Assembly: GCA_902729315.2 (NCBI GenBank)
Contig: LR746271.1
Location: 5,228,001-5,292,000, forward strand
DNA: 64,000 nucleotides
Origin: Spirodela intermedia
Taxonomy: Eukaryota; Streptophyta; Magnoliopsida; Alismatales; Araceae
Direction: 5' to 3'
Positions 49,151 to 64,000 of the stretch are shown one piece after another; the stretch's first letter is position 1; the number at the start of each line of letters is the position of its first letter. The notes beneath the pieces are model-generated. The model saw only the letters and a list, made by a program, of their open reading frames with translations. It did no database searches and was not told the DNA's origin. The translations under genes and the position numbers were made by a program.

Positions 49151-52100
49151 TCAGACCAGGGATATGCTGCTCTCTCCGCCGGGGGGCCTGCGGATGCCAC
49201 CATAGTACTCCCGGGCTGTGGACTTGCCGTCGGCAAAGATGTTGCTGCCACTCATCTCCCGTAGCTTCGCAGTGCTGAGCGGCTTGTCGGAGGCCGCCTG
49301 TGGTGTGTCTCCCTCGAAGATGTTGTTCCCACTGAGCTCTGCAAACTTCTGGTTGTGGATTTTCTTCGAGGTCTTCATCACGGGTTCGTCGGTGAGCACG
49401 ATGTTGCTCTGCCCTCCGGCTGGCTAGAAGAGGGTAAAAGAGCAAACAATGGGAGCATGTCGTAGATTTACAAGAGTATGCAACAACAACATGCATCAGT
49501 CAGTCAATTCACTAAGAGGTTTGATTCTATGAATGAAAGCCTGAAACAGGCAACTTCAGTCCAGAGATGATGTTCAAGCACAGAATCAATGATGCCAATA
49601 ATAGCAAGGCATGTTCTATGTAATATGATTTAAAAACTTTAGGATGAACACCAATCTATTTATGATCTGCATAGTGATTTTCTAGTACTATGGTCCTGAT
49701 ATTAGGAGATAAAATTAACTCACATTGGATACTTTGACAGATGTGTGTATGCTTCGTGGAGCGGGCGCACCGACATCTTTGCTCTCCTTCTCCAAGATCC
49801 GGGCAGCTAGTGGTCTCAATACGATCTCAGGTGGCGGGCCAAAGATGTCGTTTCCACTGAGCTCCTTGGACTTGGCATCTGAAATTTGTTTCTTCAGTTT
49901 AGCATCAGACTCACGCTCCAATGTCCCACTTAGCTCCCGCTGCTTTGCCACCTCGGTCAGGGTAGCCGGCTTCTTTGGGGAAACACTCTCTTCGGCACTG
50001 AATGATATCTGACTGATGGCGCTGGCTGCTTGCTGCGAAAAGCACGAGCATAGCGTCACCAGATAAACACCGCTCAAAACTAATATACTAGGCATTATCC
50101 TTCACTTCCACATATGGTAAGAAGAAGATCTTGCTGACATGAACAGCTCAATCTTATGAGTCAATGGGCAAATACTAGATACCTGGTAAACCTGCTGCCC
50201 AGTTGATTCGTCACCATTGTCTCCGGCAAATATGCCACTGCCAGTCATTTCTTTCCACTTAGAGCCCGAACACTGCTTCCTGTAGGTTAACAGTGCAAGG
50301 AGATCAGATCTGTATAAGGTAAAGCTGATACATAAGTGAATGTATTTGAATCTATCTATTTAGGAGAGTTCGATGCTGATCACTTAAAAAGTGATCCTCT
50401 GATTATAAACATCACCAGCATGTTTGCATGCCTTAATAATTAAATACCCTCCATCACCTGTTTTGAAGCAACTAGCATTAGAAACCCTCACTATATTTGC
50501 CTCATAGAGGCTAAATAATCGAGTGACCATGATGACCATGATGCTACAGTACTTCGCTGTATCAAATGACAAAGAGGAGATCAGAAAACTTCATAGAAAA
50601 ACGCTGTGATTGTTGAAGGCTATGGGCAAGAATCAGTCATACTATGCAGAGTTTTTACATCTACTGATCTGAGGAGCATGGAATGTAAATCCGTATACAT
50701 AATTTTTTATTCACAGATCTCTGCTGAACAAGGTGAATCTTACTTTGAACTGCGGGTAAAATCTAATAAGTGATGCAGAGTCATTCTGTTCCACATTACA
50801 ATAACCGGACAAACATAACAGAACAGAGAACTTTGTGTACAAAGATCACTTAGATTGTATACAGATCCTCTTCTTATTTTTTTTGCCACATCGTCATACA
50901 AATTTTGATATTGTTGATGAAAAAAAGAAGAATATTTCGATACATATCATAGAAAAGAACATTAAGCATTTAAATCCGTCAAGGCCTTTAATATGATATC
51001 AAAAAAGAATCTAAATGGTACTAATGAGAAAATAACATCATTGCCCCCCGGTATGATAACTGCAAAATAAAGAAGATGTGAGCAACGAATTCTTGTGCTT
51101 GATGGCAAATGAAGATGCTTCATTTCCAATGATAGGCATCAATAGCATTTTACAAACTTGAAAAACAAGATGGAACAAGAATACACGGGCTATTCTTGTC
51201 ACCAATTATTACGAAAAACGTCCTAGTCAGTAATTGCAAAAAGAAGTTTTGGTAAACTAACACAATGAAAATTACGGCATAAGTGCATAAGTGTGAAGGA
51301 AACATAAAATCACACAAGATGGACAAAACATGACAGACACCAAAAAATTTCAGTGTACTGACAAAGTGGACTTGTTCACGAAAGCAGTGGAGAGGTTTCT
51401 TCATAAATAAATAGGCTACGATAAGTTTAACAGGCACTTAGAAGAACGGGTAGAGAAACAGGTGCACTACAGCATAAGATCAGAAAAAAAACAAGGCCTC
51501 AAGATCCAAATGCATTCTTGGTGTGATAACATGGAACTAAGTCTGTATTATCATAAATGTGGACAAGGCATAAACAATGTGGAAATGGTATACAACCTTA
51601 GTAAAGTCACATTAAAGGAGCAGATATCAATTAGACATACAGTAGTTAGATCCAAGGATAACAATTCGAATTATATAATTCATATTGACGGCGATGACCC
51701 ATGTCAAATTCCATAGTGCACACTTACATAAACCCACTTAAAAGCAGTGCGTTTTTGTTCTTTCGGAAGGATATTACTTGCATTGCGGCAGTAAATTTTA
51801 TTTTTTGCTCAGGCACATGACATAGACTAATCTGCAATACATTAATATTTTTTCTTCATTTTTAAAATATATGATGCACAGAAACAATTACCAACCCGTT
51901 CTTCATGTTTCCACGAATCTGACATACAGTCCAAATGGGGTGGGAAAAGTTGCATAACAGGAAAGGGATTAGAATGTCTGCGCATAGCACATCATAGACT
52001 TTTAATGAGAGACAAACTTAAATGCAAGAGAGATCTTCGAGCTACCATACAAACGTCATAAACATAACGACAGAAAAACAAAAATAGAATCAGTTTTAAA

Positions 52101-53044
52101 GCATACAATAAGAAAATAATACTTTGTCCATCCTGGGGGCATGAACTTTCATCGGGTCCAACACAAAATCTTCTGGATCTTCACCGGATTCTAAAGTATT
52201 CCAGTCCAAAAAAAGGCATAAATACGTTTACAGATGAGCAAAAGTAAATGATTCGCCATGAAATAAACGAGAATGCCAAGTCAAGATGTTTCGGTAACAT
52301 AAAAAGAAATAGTTTCAGTATGTTTAGCCAGTAACGTCATAATGACGTGTTGAACGAAACGTAATCTAACAGTACACGTCCATCCTATTTTAGTAATTCG
52401 GAATCAGGTCGAAGATCATCATATTACACACATAAAAGCACAACCAAAGCTTCAAATACTACCGAGGGGGAAAAAGAAGAAAACGATAGACAATAAAAGA
52501 CCAGAGAGCTCTGTGACGAAAGGAAAAAACGGAACGACGAGCGGATCGCCGACAGAAGAAACTCAACACACTGTTCGATTCGGAAGTAGAAAGTAGATGA
52601 AAACACAACAAATAAAATCGCACGCGACAATGTGGCACATTAAAGGCCCCAATCCGACAAATTACCTAAAGTCGACATCAGTGATCGACTGAGTACCTTA
52701 GACAAGAAGGAATAAATATCAGAACATTAGATTTCACCTTAAAAGCAGGGCTTCAGCCTCCTCCTCCGTCATCTCCCCACCAAACAGCACCGACCTGATC
52801 CCTCCCGGCTGCAGCATTTACGCATCGAAACGTGAACAACAGATCCTCCATGAAAGAAGAAGCCCAGCGGCAATGCCACAACGAGAGACGACGGAGGAGG
52901 TAGCACCTTTGCCGGGACAGTTCGGATTCCGGAACGGGACCCCGGCGAGTCGGCGGCGGGATTCCCCTGTTGCGGATTCTCCGTCCAGGTGAGAAGATCC
53001 GCCGTCGAGGTGTGGGACTTCCTCACCGGCGTGCTCCGCTCCAT
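49151..53044 (-). CDS. DUF4057 plant protein with repeated LSGxxIF motifs
   Basis: Plant-specific DUF4057 family (some databases label relatives as N-lysine methyltransferase without a visible catalytic domain). Exons on the minus strand: 53044-52907, 52808-52738, 50279-50183, 50032-49724, 49423-49151 (295 aa). The protein begins MERSTPVRKSHTSTADLLTW and ends RRPPGGESSISLV, both strongly typical of the family. A short motif recurs: KEMTGSGIFAGD, KELSGNDIFGPP, AELSGNNIFEGD and REMSGSNIFADG, with a shorter RELSGTLE. Also seen are SISFSAEESVSPKKP-like and SVKVSNPAGGQSNI segments. No signal peptide or membrane span; the composition suggests a largely disordered protein carrying short linear motifs. 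Biochemical role unknown. Intron 2 is about 2.5 kb. Confidence 0.88.
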
Positions 53045-54192
53045 CACTGCCTCCTGCTTTCCCCCTCTCTCTCTCTCTTTCTCTATCCCTCTCCCCCCCT
53101 CAACACGCCAGTACTGGCTAATTTTTGTATTCCCAAGTAAGTGCATGCATTATTTAACTAAATAAATAAAGGCTTTTTGAAAACTAAAACTAAAAACCGG
53201 GTTATATCTGCAAATAACCGACAGCCGTCCTCTCCCGTCACGACGCTGACCACCGCGATTAACCTTACCTCCAGCCGGTAGGACGTCGCCCGCTCCCCCA
53301 TTTTAAAAAATTTGAACTGGCGCCACTGCCACGTGGCAGTAGCGGATCGGCAGTCAAAACGCTCCTCCGACCTCACGTGGCCACCGTCAGTTTCCCACGG
53401 GAAAGCCCGGTGACAGCATCCAACGGTCAGTATTTCTCCATCAGGCTCCGTCACTTCGTCTTCTTGTGGGCGGAGGTTAGATTCTAACGAAAACTATGTA
53501 TATCCCTCAGGTCGACCCAATCCTCGGGCCCAGTCCGGGCCGGTCAGGCCCGGCCCGATGGCTCTTCCGGGCTTGGGCCTCAAAGCTAACATAAGTCCAT
53601 AAGAGAGCAATAAGCGGGCCGGGGCCCGTATTTCATTAGAGTGAACGACCTTCTGGCCCGAAGCCCGCTTTCTTATAGAGTGACTACCTCTTTCGGCATT
53701 ATAATTAAAATTAATATTATTTTCCGGAGGAAGAAAACGAATAAATGGCACGTGGCGCCATTCTGTGAATCGATTTCCGTGAATCAGATTCCGACGGCCC
53801 AACAGCCCGGGCGGTATCCTGTTGACGTCAGGCGTTGATTTTACGGCAACGACGGCCGGCAGTGCGTCCCCGTCGGAGACGACGGCGACGGCGCAGCCGC
53901 AGAACCCGTTAAAAGGGAGATATTTTCATGCTTACGTCAATAATCAATTTCATACGCTGTAATTATCAGAGGGCTTTGAAAAATTAAAAAAATGCCATCT
54001 GGATTATTATAATGGTAGACATTTGAGCACGAGAAAGAGACTGGTCGATTGAGGGTTTCCGCCCATCACAGAGCAATCCAGATGGGCCTGGGCTCGATTT
54101 GGGCCCAGTCAACGATGTGGGGCTCACTTTCCGTGGCCCTCCACCTCCATAATAATGCCAATTTTAAGCCTTCGATTGAGAGATCGAGATGG

Positions 54193-54249
<57 letters not shown>

Positions 54250-55230
54250 ATACTCTAATAACCATATTTTGTTCGATCAACGGCTTCACCCTTCTCTAAT
54301 GACAGAGAGAGATAGAGAGAGATGACCAACATCGTTGCACACCATAACCTCTCTCTCTCTCTCTCTCTCTCTCGCTGGAGGTTGTTATCACTGTGCCGTA
54401 GTGGACTTACTGTGATATGGGCCTGGATCGTGGTGAAGTGGGCCCATCGTGGGGCCCGCCAACCGTACTGTGGGAACCCATCAGGACACAATCAACGACT
54501 GTTTAGAGGGCCCACCGATTTGGGGAGCCGACGGTGACGGGGAGGGATGATCTTCACCGTCCAACTAAAGCTTCGTAAATCTAACGTCAGTAAACGCCCA
54601 CGGAGGCAGATTGACGCGTGGACTGCCGACAGAAAGGGTCCATCACATCAAGCGGTGGTGCGACTGATTCCTACCACTCTTCAGTGGGGCCAACCCAGGC
54701 ATGTTGATCTGGGACATTTCGGGACGTCCGATCAAATTTAATCCACGGACGAAATTTAATCCCCGATTTGGAGATCAGGGATATAAAAAAGAAACACATA
54801 ACATCCATATAAATGACTAAATAATTAAAAAATCGGGGTTATTAATTAAAAAAACATATCAACTTATTAGAAAGATAAAATATATTTATTTGGGGTTGGT
54901 GATTAAAAACAACAGATCATCGAATTATACACATAAATTCAGTATATTTTTTAAAAATTCTATTAATTCCATACGAAGATAAATAAATTCAATTAAAAAG
55001 GCAAAAATAATTTTTTTGCCATAAATGTTGACAACCAGAAACGGAATTTAGTTATTTTCGTGATCCTTTCAGGTTAAGCGGATCGGAGTCAGCTCGGTTT
55101 ATTCTCTTTTATGGTTGGGGATTGAGAATCGGGACACGTGAGGAGGAGAACCCCTGACCTGCCTGGTGGTCCCAGTGTGGATGTGGTCAACGGTTCAGCT
55201 GGCCTGGTCTAAATGCTGGACACCCATTTC
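53045..55230. other. Divergent spacer between DUF4057 and VQ genes
   Basis: Contains G-boxes (listed), GGGCC/GGCCC-rich sequence at 53520-53650, GATA/GA runs at 54195-54245, a CT run at 54350-54374, and AT-rich DNA at 54780-55030. No gene seen. Confidence 0.5.
53325..53340. promoter_or_regulatory. 16-base palindrome with central G-box, DUF4057 promoter
   Basis: ACTGCCACGTGGCAGT is a perfect palindrome about 280 bases upstream of the DUF4057 start codon. Another CACGTGG lies at about 53375-53382, and TGGCACGTGGCGCCA at 53746-53760. Confidence 0.5.
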
Positions 55231-55232
55231 CC

Positions 55233-55377
55233 TTGGTCAATCTCTCATTCATCTTCCCTTCCTTCCTTATTCGTGTTAGTCAACCTCTCGCTCTCTAAAT
55301 CTCTCTTCTCGTTTCCGTTGGTCAATCTCTCATTCATCTTCTCTCCCTTCTTCGTGTTAGTCAACCTCTCTCTGGTG
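55233..55377. promoter_or_regulatory. Tandem duplication carrying four W-boxes upstream of the VQ gene
   Basis: Two units (starts 55233 and 55318, offset 85) each read TTGGTCAATCTCTCATTCATCTT at the start and CGTGTTAGTCAACCTCTC later. Each unit therefore has one TTGACC and one TTGACT on the minus strand, the WRKY-binding W-box. A further GTGGTCAAC lies near 55184. Confidence 0.6.
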
Positions 55378-56154
55378 GAATGATTTGGATTTAGTGACGA
55401 TTATTTAATTTTGGAGGTTAAACTAATTATTCCCTCGATCGGTAGTCGGCGTGGGGAGGGAGAGAGAGAGGTGGTGTTTAGGCATGATGGAGATGGGAGC
55501 TTCAACCCCACAGCTGTTTCGTCTCTCTTCGTTCTCTCTCTCTCTCTCTCTCTGCCTTTGTCTTTTCTCTCTCTTCCTGCTTTCCAAAAGACCCAGAACC
55601 AAAACTCTATCAGAAGTGGTATTGGCCGGATCTGGAGGCTTCGCTTACTTCCCAACCTAACCCCCCCCCCCATCTCCGTCGTCTTTTCCGAGTACTGTAT
55701 CTGCTATCTGTCTATCTCTCTCTTTTTTCCCTCTCTCACTTTCGTCGAACCCTTTTGTCATCTTGCAGTGGGCAGGCTGCCTTTTCTCCTTCCCCTGGGA
55801 GTCCCCCTCGATCTCTGACTGTCTCTCTCCACTCCACCGTCCCCTCCCTGCTGTTCGCTGGGTTTAACATTGACCAGATTCAGGCCGCTCAATCCTTGTT
55901 GCGATATCTGGAGGATCTTTCTAGTGGAAATGTGAGCAGAGATCGAACTTTTAAGATAGAAGAAATCAAGACGCACCCCTTCTCTCTCTCTCTCTCCCCC
56001 CCTCTCTGAATCCCTCTGCCGCTCCACGGCTTCCGAGCTTTGAGAGATATATGGTTCCTCTCTCCCGGTTGCTTACTCCGTCCTTTCCACGCCTGGAGGA
56101 GACCTCTCTTCCTTGTTTCTCGCTCTGGCTTCGTCTCCATATCTAACGACCGCT

Positions 56155-57327
56155 ATGGATTCAGGTAACAGCGGCAGTATTCAGTCCTCCAGCGGCGGCG
56201 GCGGCGGCGGAGACGACGATTATGACCACCCAGTTGACTCCATCGCCTCCTTTCTCTCACCTTCCAGCGGCGCCTCCTTCTCCTCTCTCTACCACCACCT
56301 CGATCCACTCTCCGGCTACCTCGATACCTTATTGCCGCCGCCGCCTGCCGCGTCCAATTCCGTCCTCCATCCAGACTTATCGTGGGAACGCTCCTTGTCG
56401 GCACAGCCCCTGCTGGGCACCTCATCCCCGCCGCCGCCGTCTCTTCCCTCCGCCGTGCTGCAGAGCGCCGCCGCCGCTGCCGCCATTCCCCCTGCCTCCT
56501 CACGGGGATCCAAGAAAAGGTCGCGGACATCGAGAAGGGCGCCGATCACCGTCCTCACGACCGACACCTCCAATTTCCGCGCCATGGTTCAGGAGTTCAC
56601 AGGCGGTCCCTCGCCGTCCTTTTTCCCGCCGCTGCGACCCGCTCTCTTATCCGGCGCTGACATGGCCGACGCCCCTCCCCGCTGTCTCCTCCAGCCGTTC
56701 CCACAAAAGCTCCCCCTTTTCTGCTCCTCCTCCTCTTCCCCTTCTTCTGCCACTCCCCCCACCCTCGATAAAGCGGGTCCTCCAAGAACAGTTTCTGCTG
56801 CTACTGCACCATCTACCTCCATGATGATCACGAACGCGACCTCTTTTCCTCCGGGTCCTGCTGACCAGCCCAAGAATTTGCTAAACATGGCCAACTTCCA
56901 GTTCCTCCACCACCGCACATCGGGAAAGTATGACCCCCCAACCATGGCCAGCATCGCCCCCGAGAGATCCACGCAGGGAACCACGCCGTTGGCATTCGCG
57001 TCGTCGCCGGCGGCGGGAGCTTACCCTGACGCCAGCCATGCTTACGCGTCTGCGGGCACTCTTCCAGCCGTATCGGAGATTACGGCGGCGTTGACTGCTG
57101 GCGGCGGCGGCGGCGCAAGATTTGATGATCCACTGCGGCTGATCGAGGCTTTCGGCGGCGGCGTCGACGGTGGTGATCGGGGGCAATTCAAGTCCGCCGT
57201 CAGGAAGTATGGTAACTCTGATAAGCTGAGGGTGTCGCCGCAGGACATCGAGGCAGAGAAAGGATCAGAGAGTGCTCCCTCAAGGAGAGGAGGTACGTTC
57301 GATTCATTGGTCGGTTCTTTACATTGA
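56155..57327 (+). CDS. VQ-motif protein
   Basis: VQ proteins are plant nuclear co-factors that bind WRKY transcription factors or are MAP-kinase substrates. Single exon, 390 aa. The start at 56155 is the first ATG in this frame and begins MDSGNSGS. The core motif FRAMVQEFTG (FxxxVQxxTG) is at residues 141-150, preceded by a basic KKRSRTSRRAPITVLTTDTSN stretch. The N-terminus is rich in Ser, Gly and Pro; long Pro/Ser/Ala low-complexity regions follow. The end reads GTFDSLVGSLH, resembling the short VDSW-type tail of related VQ proteins, so the frame is probably complete. A splice-donor-like GGAG/GTACGT at about 57288-57293 leaves a small chance of another exon. Exact orthologue not determined. 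Confidence 0.85.
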   Translation: MDSGNSGSIQSSSGGGGGGDDDYDHPVDSIASFLSPSSGASFSSLYHHLDPLSGYLDTLLPPPPAASNSVLHPDLSWERSLSAQPLLGTSSPPPPSLPSAVLQSAAAAAAIPPASSRGSKKRSRTSRRAPITVLTTDTSNFRAMVQEFTGGPSPSFFPPLRPALLSGADMADAPPRCLLQPFPQKLPLFCSSSSSPSSATPPTLDKAGPPRTVSAATAPSTSMMITNATSFPPGPADQPKNLLNMANFQFLHHRTSGKYDPPTMASIAPERSTQGTTPLAFASSPAAGAYPDASHAYASAGTLPAVSEITAALTAGGGGGARFDDPLRLIEAFGGGVDGGDRGQFKSAVRKYGNSDKLRVSPQDIEAEKGSESAPSRRGGTFDSLVGSLH

Positions 57328-59880
57328 GAAGATAACGCTTTGATGCGAAAATAGCTAGATATAAAACCTTCGTCCACATCAGTCGCTCTGTTGATTCATT
57401 TGTATAGCCGTCGTTATTTGTTTGAAGGCGGGCTTATTTGGTCTGGAATCCTTTCTATCTCATCAGTGGCAGCACGACAAGAGTGAGAGGAAAACCAGGA
57501 ACCCTAAATGATGATGCGCACTGGTGCAACCCTCTTTCTTCATGCCTTTTCCCCTCACCCCCTCCTCCGCTTCACGTCATGGCAGAAGAATCTCCGGGTG
57601 TTTGGACAGTCATAGCGACGGGGTGCCTGTGCTTCTAAGATGTCGGTCTTCTAGAATGACGGAGTGATTAGGGCTTTCAGTTTCCCACAGATGGAATGAG
57701 AGCTCACGCTGGTGCAGCGGGTCAACGGGGAAGTGAGTTATGAGAGTAGATTTGTCGAATTCAACATGGAGATTCGCCACGTTTACTTATATTAGGAACC
57801 ATAATGACAAACGGATGACGTTTTCTGTGGCCCTAGTGTACACATACACATAGATAGACAGACAGATCGATCGATAGATAGATAGAAATATCTATATATA
57901 TATACAGAGGGAGAGAGAGAGAGAGAGGGGGGGGGGGCGAGCGAGAGGGGGGAGGGAGAGAGTGAGAGAGGGGATGGAGGGGGGGGGGAGAGAGAGAGAG
58001 ATGGAGATCCGTCCTTCTCCAAGGGGAAAGACCGTCCTTCTCCAAGGGGAGAACTTTGAGCCAGCAGGCACGCGTTGACAGATATTCATGTAAAAGCTCG
58101 AAGAACCCGCCTGACAAAATTTTTTAAAAGTTTGGATAGGAGGCCAGAGATACCATTAGAGAGAGAGAGAGAGGGAGAGAGGTATTTATCCTCGCCGTAC
58201 GTCTTATCATAATAGATGGAGGCAAGGAGTGTGGATCTCTCCTCTCCTCTCCTCTCTATCTCCTCTCTTCCTCTCTCTCTCTCTCTCTCCTCTCGGTCTC
58301 TCTCCTCTCTCTGTCACTCATGGATGTACGCGGCATCCCGGTCTGGATCTACGCAATTTGTGTTCAGAGTTCATGTGGCTTCAGTCTAGGGCCAATTTCT
58401 AGTTAGTCCTGAAAAGTAAAAGGTTTATTGGGGTCTTATTCCCCAATTAAACGAAGTCACGGATATCTTTTTCTAGCAAAGGGAATCTCTATGTAGTGAA
58501 ACTAATTTATGACAAAATATTTTGAAATTTCTTTTGTAGTGAAATCTCGAATATATTGTGCCCACTTTTAGAATTTCTATCAAAATTATGTCCCTATTTT
58601 ACTATATAGGAGTACAAGCTCATATAGTCTCACGATAAAGTGTGAAGTTATTATCTTTGAAATATTCCATACTATTTCAAGAAATTACTAAAAATTTCCC
58701 ATGAATGGCATTTGGCCGCAATCCACACATAAATGCATACAGTTTCAATTAGTGACTTTCATAATTTAATGCTGTACTGCATCGTATCAGGCATGAGAAC
58801 AAAAACGAATTTATATACCTATTTCTAATGATTTACCTGCCTTAATGTTACCCTCATCTTTGTAGGTGCTAATGGCCAACGGACGCCCCATCAATGATTC
58901 AGTTCTTCTTAGAAATATGCCTAAATTTTTCTACAAATCAAGGAAGCCACAGCTTGAGTCAGTTCTAGTTCGTCAAAATGCCACCTCGTATGAGCATAAG
59001 CTCAACTCTAATAGCTACACAGAAGAACCTAGTTCAGTTGTTGCTAATAATGTTATGAACAGATGACTAGAGAACCTTAATATGACTCTAGATGTGATTG
59101 CTCCTTTTGGGTTGAACACAGTTTATTAACGTTCTTTAATCAAGTAGAATTGGGATAATTTTGTTAGGCAAGATAAAACTCTCTCTTGTTGCATTTGTAT
59201 GGATGAGAGTGACCTGCTTATCGGCAATTTGTGTTAAGCGGAATGATCTTTTAACTTGAACAATATTGAGAAGTTGTCAAGCTTACGATGTGAATTTATA
59301 TCAGATCGCGATCATCTGTACTCCGTTTCTAATGACCAAACTTTATAAAAACCTCTCAAATTTCTCCCCTAATCAGATCCAAAACTCTAGGAATACCACC
59401 GACACTCCCCATTGATCAGTGGGCATACCCTTAGAACTCCAATTTTTGTGATGTAAGCCAGCAAAATTTCGTGGATTTCAACGAGAGGTTCTATTGGTTT
59501 TACTCATACTCCCTCTATTTTCTTCACATGCCCAAGTAGTTAAGTCGAGGTGCACCATATAAAAAAGACCGTGCCGACAATAAGATCATGATCTTGTGTC
59601 AGTTTAGAACATCCTTGACATCAGTTCTCAGGGAATTCGTAACCCTATCGTTGCACTGAATGACTGATCTCCTGCATAACCACGAGCCCATTAGGTTTCT
59701 TGTCCTCGAATATAACGGTTCAGTGAAGAAGTTATTCATAGGAATGCCGGTTCCGATCGAAACTCGTCTTGTAGAGTTCGGCACTAAAACTAAGGCATGA
59801 AACAAAGGTCGTCTGAGTCAACAAGACTAGTTTTTCATTTTTATTTCATGTGGCTATCCCGTCATCATCTTATATCACGA
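57328..59880. other. Spacer downstream of the VQ gene
   Basis: Mostly AT-rich with GATA/GA runs at 57850-58000 and CT runs at 58230-58315. A 66-codon frame at 58866-59066 is the only one of note (listed). No RNA gene recognised. Confidence 0.4.
58872..59066 (+). CDS. Hypothetical short ORF (64 aa), possible exon
   Basis: The frame from ATG 58872 gives a protein of normal composition with the segments PKFFYKSRKPQLESVLVR and EEPSSVVANNVMNR. It is directly preceded by TTTGTAG, which could be a splice acceptor. I recognise no family and see no upstream exon. It could equally be a chance frame or a transposon fragment. Confidence 0.15.
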   Translation: MANGRPINDSVLLRNMPKFFYKSRKPQLESVLVRQNATSYEHKLNSNSYTEEPSSVVANNVMNR

Positions 59881-59881
59881 G

Positions 59882-60862
<981 letters not shown>

Positions 60863-61186
60863 ATCCAGACCGGCCCTGGGCTTAATGTTGGTCTTATCTG
60901 AATCATGTCTTTTGACTTCTCCACGAGACCAGATCAGGCTCAACCATTGTAGAAGATGTATGGGGTTGGGATGGGCTTACAAGGCCCTGCCATTGGCCTG
61001 TCCGTGAATATCTTCGTTGTAGCGGAGTTCTTTTGCTATGCTCACGCTCCCCATTGTTTAGTCGAGACCTGAATTGTGGAGGCCCCACAACCTCTTAAAT
61101 GGAGTTCACTCCATCTCTTTCTAATAGGAATTGGAATACTTGAAAGTTTCCTCTTGCAGACGGAAGAAAACAGGACAAACGATAAT

Positions 61187-61188
<2 letters not shown>

Positions 61189-61245
<57 letters not shown>
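61189..61245. repeat. (GA)n tract
   Basis: Pure GA run of about 56 bases. Confidence 0.95.
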
Positions 61246-61246
<1 letters not shown>

Positions 61247-61613
61247 TGGTGATCGGAGCTTATATTCTGCTTGCTAGGACGGAAGGTAGATGGTGCCCCC
61301 ACTTCCCTGTTTATGATACTACTGTCTCTCTTTCCTGAACCGAGCACAATCAAAAATCCGAAGAAAGATCTGGCAGTAGCTGATGACCGATGGCATAGGG
61401 GGGAATCGGACCAATGGTTGAAGAACATTTAAAATTGGATCAGCTGAATTTACAATTTAAAATGTCACTACCTGATCCAGCCTTATAACAATGGTCGTGG
61501 AAGTCACCATCGTCTCATCAACCATTACTTTGCCGCTGACTAATTGACCACATCAGTCTAGAGGGAGAAAAGCTTCTCACCTCTTCTTGGGAAGATTGAT
61601 TCAAAACACACCC

Positions 61614-64000
<2,387 letters not shown>

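Overview
This is nuclear DNA from a flowering plant. Most genes are split by GT-AG introns, and the predicted proteins belong to plant families: a clade of PP2C phosphatases, CDKC, plant alternative oxidase, KUP/HAK potassium transporter, E-class PPR, ROCK1-type nucleotide-sugar transporter, STP sugar transporters, DUF4057 and VQ. Decayed Ty1/copia and possibly Ty3/gypsy remnants lie between or inside genes. Coding exons are very GC-rich while introns and spacers are AT-rich, and long (GA)n/(CT)n runs are very frequent. That mix suggests a monocot; a duckweed/aroid-like lineage is a low-confidence guess.

Layout. 1-2472 (minus): 5' part of a PP2C gene that leaves the window on the left. 4969-10356 (plus): CDKC kinase gene in 12 coding exons. 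11281-13852 (plus): mitochondrial alternative oxidase in 4 exons. 16000-22753 (plus): HAK/KUP potassium transporter in 10 exons. 23740-25509 (plus): intronless PPR gene. 26203-32598 (minus): nucleotide-sugar transporter in 7 exons. 34618-36759 and 40982-42893 (plus): tandem pair of STP hexose transporters, separated by a degenerate copia element at about 37.39-40.34 kb. 42.9-49.15 kb: AT-rich gene-poor DNA with a 1.6-1.7 kb direct repeat. 49151-53044 (minus): DUF4057 gene in 5 exons. 56155-57327 (plus): VQ-motif protein. 57.3-64 kb: no gene I can support, but a pyrimidine satellite of almost 1 kb (59.88-60.86 kb).

The genes do not form an operon-like or pathway cluster; this is an ordinary eukaryotic gene neighbourhood, and I see no convincing new multi-gene system. 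I joined exons by hand from splice signals and reading frame. All complete models give lengths divisible by three: CDKC 552 aa, AOX 355, HAK 845, PPR 589, NST 338, STP-A 515, STP-B 503, DUF4057 295, VQ 390. The most notable observations are a tandem array of duplicated splice donors in the last HAK intron, an Asp-to-Val change in that transporter's conserved GDG-like motif, an inverted-repeat element in an AOX intron, a W-box tandem duplication upstream of the VQ gene, and the repeated LSG-x-x-IF motif of the DUF4057 protein.
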